Assembly: GCA_014360745.1 (NCBI GenBank)
Contig: JACIWY010000028.1
Span: forward strand, 1 to 9,692
Source: Chloroflexota bacterium
Lineage (GTDB): Bacteria > Chloroflexota > Anaerolineae > UBA1429
Direction of reading: 5' to 3'
DNA length: 9,692 bases
Every line of letters begins with the position of its first letter. Positions within the stretch are counted from its first letter, which is position 1. Under the pieces are notes generated by a model. That model saw only the letters and a program-made list of their open reading frames with translations. It had not been told where the DNA came from and did not search any database. Shown here piece by piece: positions 5,316 through 9,692 of the stretch. Position numbers and translations under genes: made by a program.

Positions 5316-7529
5316 TCACATGGGCAATAGCTTTTGTGCCGCTTCAACCAGGGCCTGGGCCTTTTCCGGCGCATCGGCCTCGGCAAAAATGCGCAACAAG
5401 GGCTCGGTGCCCGAGAAGCGCAACAGCACCCATTGGTCATCCGGCAGGAACAGTTTGGTGCCATCGAGAGTCGAGAGGCCGATGACGGGGTAGCCGGCGA
5501 TCTCTCGAATCTCGGTTCTACGCAACAACCGCGGGAAGAGGGCTTTCATCTCCGGCGTGGCCGGAAGGTTGCGCTCAACGACATAGAGCCTTCCGATGCG
5601 CGCATAGATGCGTTCCAGCAATACCGAGACCTTTTCTCTCGTCTTGGCCAACATCTCGACGATCAGCGCGGCGGCCAAGATGCCGTCTTTGCCCAGAATA
5701 TGGCCACGGATCGTCAGGCCGCCGCTACTTTCCCCACCCAAAACGGCGTTGTGCGTTTGCATGGCGGCGGCGATGTGTTTGAAGCCCACGGGCACCTCGA
5801 TACACTGCTCGCCCAGTTCGCGGGCCAGCCGATCTAGCATGTGGGTGGTGGCCAAGTTTCGCACCACCGGCCCACGTTCTCCGCGTACCTCATGCAAATA
5901 CCAATAAAGCAACACCAACAACTCGTTGGCCGAGATATACCGCCCCTTTTCATCGACAATGGCGATGCGGTCGGCGTCGCCATCGGTGGCCAGACCCAGA
6001 TCAAAGGAACCCTCGCGGATCTCGTGGATCAGCAACCCCAACGCTTCCAGGTCAGGCGCCGGGGAACGCCCTCCAAACAAGGGGTCACGTCGACCGTGGA
6101 TCGTCGAAACACGACAGCGCGCCTCTGTGAGCACGATATCGATGGTCACTTCGCCCACACCGAACATGGGGTCCACCAGCACCCGCAACCCGGCTTCGCG
6201 GATGGCCTCCATATCGACAAACGATTCGACGGCGTCTACATATTCGTTGGTATAGTCGCGCACCCGCACACAGGGCGAGGCCAACGCCAGCGGCAACTCC
6301 ACCTTGATGATCTCATCGGCGCTCAGGCGATTGGCCTCGGCTTCGATTGCACGGCTCTCGTCATCGAGCAAAAGCGAACCATCCTCTTTGAACACCTTGA
6401 GCCCGTTCCACTCCGGCGGGTTATGGCTGGCGGTGAAGGCCAGGCCGTAGGCTGCCCGCTCTCGCACCGTGGCAAAGGTGATCAGCGGCGTAGGGGTCGG
6501 TTCGGCGAGCAGAGCCGCACAGACATTGTTGCCGGCAAACACTTCAACCGCCGCCTCGGCCGCGCGATCGGAGAGAAAGCGTCGATCGTAGCCGATCAGC
6601 ACCCCTTGCCGCTCACGCCCCATACGGATGAGGCGATTGGCCAACGCCTGGCAGAGACGGCGGACATTGTGCAATGTAAAGCCCTCGCCGATGACCGCGC
6701 GCCAGCCGCCGGTGCCAAAGGAGATAATGTTCTCCTCTTCCACGCGCCTGGGGCGCAGGATACGCTTCTGTAGAATGAGCTCGGCGGCCTCCAAGTCTTC
6801 GGGCGTGTTGATGCCCAACACCTCATCCTCATCGGCAGATTGGTAGGTCTCTACGCAATAGCCGCAACGCACCAATTGGCGGATTGCGGCGGTGAGCGGT
6901 AGGTCGGCGCCCGAATGACCACGGTCGATCTCTCGCAACGCTTCGAACAGAGGGCGAGCGCGGGCGACGTAGGCGCCCAGGTTCAATTCGCGGATGCTGC
7001 GTATCTCGGCGCTGGCATCGGCTTGTTCGACGAGATCGACGATGCGACCCGTCTTGTCGCGGACGATGCGGCCATAGGGCAGCGATTGAGAAGTCACCCG
7101 AGAAAAGAGGGTCAGATCGGCGCCCTTGAGGCGATGGCGCAGCAACATGCCGCGCAACGAGGCCAAGCGAAAGAGGGGGGTATCGCCGTACAAGATGAAA
7201 AGGTCTCCCGCAAAATCCCGAAGCAAGGGATACACTTGCATCACAGCGTGTCCCGTGCCCCGCGCCTCTTCCTGTAACACATAATGGTAGGCCGGGCCCA
7301 GATGCTCTTCGATGGCCTCATGCTGACGCCCCACGATGACATAGATATGATCGGGGGCGGCCAGGGCGCGCGCCCAGCTCAGCACATAATCGATGAGCGC
7401 CCGGTCGCCCAGGCGCTGCAACGCCCTAGGGTAGGGCACCCCGGCGCGTTGCCCAGCGGCTAAGATGACCACCTTGAGCGGGCGCCCCTCTACTTGGTCA
7501 CATCCTGGATTCAAAGATTCGCGGACCAT
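5316..7529 (-). CDS. Fused sugar-1-phosphate nucleotidyltransferase and phosphohexomutase
   Basis: This 737-residue protein joins two consecutive steps of nucleotide-sugar synthesis. Residues 17-258 are a GlmU-like Rossmann-type nucleotidyltransferase: LAAG (23-26), GTGHA (91-95), YGDTP (114-118), YGRIVRD (152-158), ELNLGAY (181-187) and GINTPEDL (239-246). Residues 265-737 are an alpha-D-phosphohexomutase with all four site motifs: TASHNP with phosphoserine S368 (366-371), metal loop DGDADR (516-521), sugar loop GGESSGG (598-604) and phosphate loop RFSGTEP (704-710). The mutase would turn a hexose 6-phosphate into the 1-phosphate, and the other domain would couple that to an NTP. The sugar loop favours glucose or glucosamine over mannose. 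There is no left-handed beta-helix acetyltransferase domain. The nucleotide loop is odd: LAAGQRAGVPYPRAL is two residues shorter than the usual LAAGxGTRMxSxxPKxL, lacks GTRM and has Arg for the Lys of PK. The start ATG has AAGGAG 6 bases ahead (7541-7536). Confidence 0.88.
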   Translation of the reverse strand: MVRESLNPGCDQVEGRPLKVVILAAGQRAGVPYPRALQRLGDRALIDYVLSWARALAAPDHIYVIVGRQHEAIEEHLGPAYHYVLQEEARGTGHAVMQVYPLLRDFAGDLFILYGDTPLFRLASLRGMLLRHRLKGADLTLFSRVTSQSLPYGRIVRDKTGRIVDLVEQADASAEIRSIRELNLGAYVARARPLFEALREIDRGHSGADLPLTAAIRQLVRCGYCVETYQSADEDEVLGINTPEDLEAAELILQKRILRPRRVEEENIISFGTGGWRAVIGEGFTLHNVRRLCQALANRLIRMGRERQGVLIGYDRRFLSDRAAEAAVEVFAGNNVCAALLAEPTPTPLITFATVRERAAYGLAFTASHNPPEWNGLKVFKEDGSLLLDDESRAIEAEANRLSADEIIKVELPLALASPCVRVRDYTNEYVDAVESFVDMEAIREAGLRVLVDPMFGVGEVTIDIVLTEARCRVSTIHGRRDPLFGGRSPAPDLEALGLLIHEIREGSFDLGLATDGDADRIAIVDEKGRYISANELLVLLYWYLHEVRGERGPVVRNLATTHMLDRLARELGEQCIEVPVGFKHIAAAMQTHNAVLGGESSGGLTIRGHILGKDGILAAALIVEMLAKTREKVSVLLERIYARIGRLYVVERNLPATPEMKALFPRLLRRTEIREIAGYPVIGLSTLDGTKLFLPDDQWVLLRFSGTEPLLRIFAEADAPEKAQALVEAAQKLLPM

Positions 7530-7581
7530 AAATGGCTCCTTCCGGCCCTATGGCCGAAGGTAGGCTTGCTCGGCTTTTCTC

Positions 7582-7610
7582 ATTGTACTCCTACTGGGCT
7601 CAAGTCGCTA
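7582..7610 (-). promoter_or_regulatory. Possible promoter of the fusion-enzyme gene
   Basis: Read leftwards, TAGCGA (7610-7605, 3 of 6), a 17-base spacer and TACAAT (7587-7582, 5 of 6) lie in the divergent gap. The -10 box is good but the -35 is poor. Transcription would start near 7575, about 45 bases before the start codon at 7529. Confidence 0.4.
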
Positions 7611-7657
7611 TTCCGCTGGATGGGCGAAACCTGCTCCCACCCGGCCCAGAAAGCGGT

Positions 7658-7686
7658 TTGACGCTGCCCGTTCTACTCACTATCAT
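7658..7686 (+). promoter_or_regulatory. Promoter of the dehydrogenase gene
   Basis: TTGACG (7658-7663, 5 of 6), a 17-base spacer and TATCAT (7681-7686, 5 of 6) form a strong housekeeping-type promoter. The start would be near 7693, giving a leader of about 29 bases that carries the ribosome site AGGAGG (7711-7716). The block TTTGACGCTGCCCG around the -35 box is nearly identical to that of the ZIP transporter promoter. Confidence 0.7.
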
Positions 7687-7721
7687 GAGCGCACAATGGA
7701 TATTGAACATAGGAGGCAACA

Positions 7722-8747
7722 ATGGCGGAGACGATGAAAGCCGCTTTATGGATAGGCGCGGAGCAAATCGCGGTCAAGCAGGTACCTCGACCGAAGCCGG
7801 GCCCGGCAGAGGCCCTAGTAAAGGTAGGCTATGGCGGCATCTGTGGCACCGATCTGATGATCTACTTGGGCAAACACCCGCGGGCCAAGGCGCCGTTGAT
7901 CATGAGCCACGAATTCTCGGGCACCGTGGTGGAAAGCCCTAGTGCCGCGCTGCCGGTGGGGACACGGGTGGCCATCAACCCCTTGTTGACTTGCGGCGTC
8001 TGCTTTGCCTGCCGCAGCGGTATTCCGCACGTTTGCGCCAAGCTGGGTTTGGTGGGAATCGATCGCGACGGGGGTTTTGCCGAGTACTGCGCCGTCCCGC
8101 TCCACACCTGCCGGCCGGTGCCCGATTCTCTGTCGCTCAAAGAGGCGGCGCTGGTCGAGCCACTGGCGGTGGCCGTACACGCCGTGCGCGTTTCAGACCT
8201 CAAGGTGGGCGATGTGACCGCCGTGCTGGGCGCCGGGCCTATCGGCATCATGACCGCGCAGGTAGCCCGGCTGGCCGGAGCGCGCCGGGTGTTTGTCTCG
8301 GAGATGAGTGCAAAGCGTCTGGAGATCGCGCGCAAGCTGGGATTCGACGTTATCGACGTCAAGACGCAAAAAGCGGTTGACGTGGTGCTAGAGGCCACCG
8401 ACGGCGTAGGCGTGCCGGTGGTGTTCGAGACGGCGGGCGTGCAGGCTACTATCGCCGATGCGGGCAACATGGCGCGCATCGCCGGGCAAATCCTGCAGGT
8501 GGGCATGCCCAAAGGGCCGGTGAGTATCGAGCTGACGCCGTTGATGTTCCGCGAGATTCGCCGCACACCGATCCGCGTTTATCGTGAGGAGGATTTCGAC
8601 CTGGCCATCGCCATCGCCGCCACAGGCAAGGTCGACATGAACGAGCCGGTGACCCATGTCCTGCCTCTGGAGAGGCTGCAAGAGGGCTTGGAGATCGCCC
8701 ATGAGGCCGTGGAGGGTTGCAAGATCCTGCTCGATCCCAGCGCCTAA
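7722..8747 (+). CDS. Zinc-dependent medium-chain alcohol/polyol dehydrogenase
   Basis: This is a cytoplasmic NAD(P)-dependent oxidoreductase of the MDR superfamily, nearest in style to sorbitol, threonine and butanediol dehydrogenases. The 341-residue product has the catalytic zinc ligands C41 (GGICGTD), H63-E64 (MSHEFSG, with Ser for the usual Gly before HE) and E146 (VEPLAV). The structural zinc lobe has C91, C94, C97 and C105. The nucleotide-binding fold has GAGPIG (170-175). The second strand ends in VFVSEMSAKR, with an acidic E194 that usually selects NAD+ over NADP+. The exact substrate cannot be assigned. The start ATG has AGGAGG 5 bases ahead, an excellent site; a Met at residue 5 is a less likely alternative. 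It stands alone between its own promoter and a strong terminator, divergent from the sugar-nucleotide fusion gene. A link to sugar or polyol use is suggested only by position. Confidence 0.93.
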   Translation: MAETMKAALWIGAEQIAVKQVPRPKPGPAEALVKVGYGGICGTDLMIYLGKHPRAKAPLIMSHEFSGTVVESPSAALPVGTRVAINPLLTCGVCFACRSGIPHVCAKLGLVGIDRDGGFAEYCAVPLHTCRPVPDSLSLKEAALVEPLAVAVHAVRVSDLKVGDVTAVLGAGPIGIMTAQVARLAGARRVFVSEMSAKRLEIARKLGFDVIDVKTQKAVDVVLEATDGVGVPVVFETAGVQATIADAGNMARIAGQILQVGMPKGPVSIELTPLMFREIRRTPIRVYREEDFDLAIAIAATGKVDMNEPVTHVLPLERLQEGLEIAHEAVEGCKILLDPSA

Positions 8748-8766
8748 GGTGAATTGGAGCCACATA

Positions 8767-8816
8767 TAGTCGCCGCCAGGCTCAAGGGCGTAAAGCTTGG
8801 CGGCGGCTATTTTTTT
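8767..8816 (+). terminator. Strong intrinsic terminator after the dehydrogenase gene
   Basis: The arms TAGTCGCCGCCAGGCT (8767-8782) and AGCTTGGCGGCGGCTA (8794-8809) pair over 16 positions with two G-T wobbles around an 11-base loop, followed by seven T (8810-8816). It begins 19 bases after the dehydrogenase stop. The leftward side of the hairpin has no T run, so it acts on rightward transcripts only. It also shields the convergent acetyltransferase gene, whose stop is 16 bases further on. Confidence 0.93.
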
Positions 8817-8832
8817 GTCGGCTCGGCGAACA

Positions 8833-9692
8833 TCAAAAGAGAGAAACCGGCCAGGAGGGGCGTTTGGGGAACAGAACACCCATCAGCCGTTGGGTGCTCT
8901 TGTCCCGACAGCTCGCATCGGGGTACCAATCGAGGATCTCTTTTACGCTGCGATGCCCCAACCAGATCATGGCCATGGCATTGGGCGGGCAGCGCAAGTC
9001 GTGGCCGGGCGCCTTGGGCACCGTAGCCACCTCGGCCACCCCCCCTCGGCGGATGCGCAAGGCGATGCTGCGCTCATACCAGCCCAGGTAAAGGTCGCGA
9101 GTGAGCCCGGCCCAGGGCGAATCGGCCAGGCGCCTCTCCAACGCCGGGCGCACGGCCAGTATAAAGCCCACGGGGTCCAACAGTTTGACCTGCCAGGCAT
9201 AGGCCTTTCTGGGCTCTCCGCCGAGATCGAGGCCAAGCTGCACCAACGGCACCGACACGGGAATGTTGACCGTAATCTGCGCGACTTGGCGCTCCTCTTG
9301 GGCCAGCTTCTTGGCGTAGCGCAACACATGCAGACAGGCCTCCCAATCGGGCAAATAGACCTCGTGGATCATCACGCCCTTGTTCCAGTCGTCATCCTCG
9401 CGAGCGATCAGGCGCACAAAACCCTGCGGTTTACCTTCGCGCTCGACGAGATAGGTGACCTTCTTGTCGCTACATGCCTCTGAAAGCCCGTCCTGGTAGC
9501 GCCAGATGTCGGGGGTCAGCTCCGAGGTCACGCACAAGCCGGCCATAGCCCGGCGATAATAATCCTGTAACAGGGGCATATCGCCTTCCGTGGCCGGACG
9601 GAGGGCATAGGGTGGGGTTTCTCCTTCGGGAAGATCGGGCACTTGCTCGGGACGCAGCCTGACGCCACCGCCCATGGGCAAAGCATATTCGT
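8833..9692 (-). CDS. Eis-like GNAT acetyltransferase with C-terminal SCP2-type domain, cut by right edge
   Basis: This is the C-terminal part of a GNAT-superfamily N-acetyltransferase that would use acetyl-CoA; the substrate is unknown. The frame is open to the window edge (EYALPMGGGVRLRP from 9690), so the true start and the first GNAT domain lie outside. A TTG at 9681 or ATG at 9675 should not be taken as the start. Counting from 9681, a second GNAT-like domain spans about 25-155 (YALRPATEGDMPLLQDYY, then GFVRLIARE and VMIHEVYL). An SCP2-like lid domain spans about 160-282 (LLDPVGFILAVRPAL, LYLGWYERSIALRIRRGG, LGHRSVKEILDWYPD, LFPKRPSWPVSLF). This order matches Eis and related enhanced-survival acetyltransferases and uncharacterised homologues I associate with Chloroflexota. 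Acetyl-CoA binding in Eis is in the first domain, so it cannot be judged here. Drug modification should not be assumed. Confidence 0.82.
   Translation of the reverse strand, partial: EYALPMGGGVRLRPEQVPDLPEGETPPYALRPATEGDMPLLQDYYRRAMAGLCVTSELTPDIWRYQDGLSEACSDKKVTYLVEREGKPQGFVRLIAREDDDWNKGVMIHEVYLPDWEACLHVLRYAKKLAQEERQVAQITVNIPVSVPLVQLGLDLGGEPRKAYAWQVKLLDPVGFILAVRPALERRLADSPWAGLTRDLYLGWYERSIALRIRRGGVAEVATVPKAPGHDLRCPPNAMAMIWLGHRSVKEILDWYPDASCRDKSTQRLMGVLFPKRPSWPVSLF

Noticed and set aside
5312..5324. CCCAT-CAC-ATGGG hairpin between the convergent prs and fusion genes, considered as a terminator
   Set aside because: The stem is only 5 pairs, the T run on the plus strand is short and several bases away, and the hairpin overlaps the stop codon of the opposing gene.
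5841..6773. A 310-codon open frame on the plus strand
   Set aside because: It lies wholly antisense to the fusion enzyme, whose motifs prove the minus-strand reading. The translation has no recognisable domain. Long antisense frames are common in GC-rich genes.
7532..7942. A 136-codon plus-strand frame starting beside the fusion-enzyme start
   Set aside because: It crosses the divergent promoters, overlaps the dehydrogenase start in another frame and has no ribosome site or recognisable protein character.
1..9692. A CRISPR array, insertion sequence, tRNA or prophage signature
   Set aside because: I saw no regularly spaced repeats, transposase or integrase motifs, cloverleaf, or phage-type genes on either strand.

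Overview
The window is GC-rich (I estimate about 60%) and gene-dense. It holds six substantial protein genes and possibly a seventh cut by the left edge. Codon use and the protein families (a long GNAT/SCP acetyltransferase of the Eis type, a PRPP synthetase with DDEIATGG in place of the usual PRPP loop, a GufA-type ZIP transporter, a nucleotidyltransferase-phosphohexomutase fusion) suggest a Gram-positive-like or Chloroflexota-type bacterium. Chloroflexota is my best guess, at low to moderate certainty. Nothing points to a phage, plasmid, insertion sequence, CRISPR array or rRNA/tRNA gene.

Layout. An M50 site-2 protease (RseP type) runs leftwards from about 1117 to 53. It is followed by a short open frame that leaves the window. 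A 420-base divergent region (1121-1540) separates it from a rightward gene (1541-3340) for an unrecognised tryptophan-rich soluble protein of 599 residues. This is followed by a GufA/ZIP11-type metal transporter (3417-4217) and a ribose-phosphate pyrophosphokinase (4310-5302). Converging on the latter, with only 13 bases between stop codons, is a 737-residue fusion of a GlmU-like nucleotidyltransferase and an alpha-D-phosphohexomutase (7529-5316). A 192-base divergent region then leads to a zinc-dependent medium-chain dehydrogenase (7722-8747). That gene ends at a textbook intrinsic terminator. A leftward Eis-like acetyltransferase (stop at 8833) is cut by the right edge.

Regulation. The gaps contain good housekeeping-type promoters for the protease, the 599-residue protein, the ZIP transporter and the dehydrogenase. 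Most genes are therefore probably short transcription units of their own. Two of these promoters, for the ZIP transporter and the dehydrogenase, share an extended near-identical block around the -35 box. Promoter and ribosome-site positions also moved two start codons well inside the longest open frames.

How the genes fit together. Most are housekeeping or central metabolism: PRPP supply, activated-sugar synthesis, membrane proteolysis, metal uptake and polyol/alcohol oxidation. The two least ordinary items are the sugar-nucleotide fusion enzyme, whose nucleotide-binding loop departs from consensus, and the 599-residue protein of no recognised family. I found no defence island or multi-gene system that looks new.
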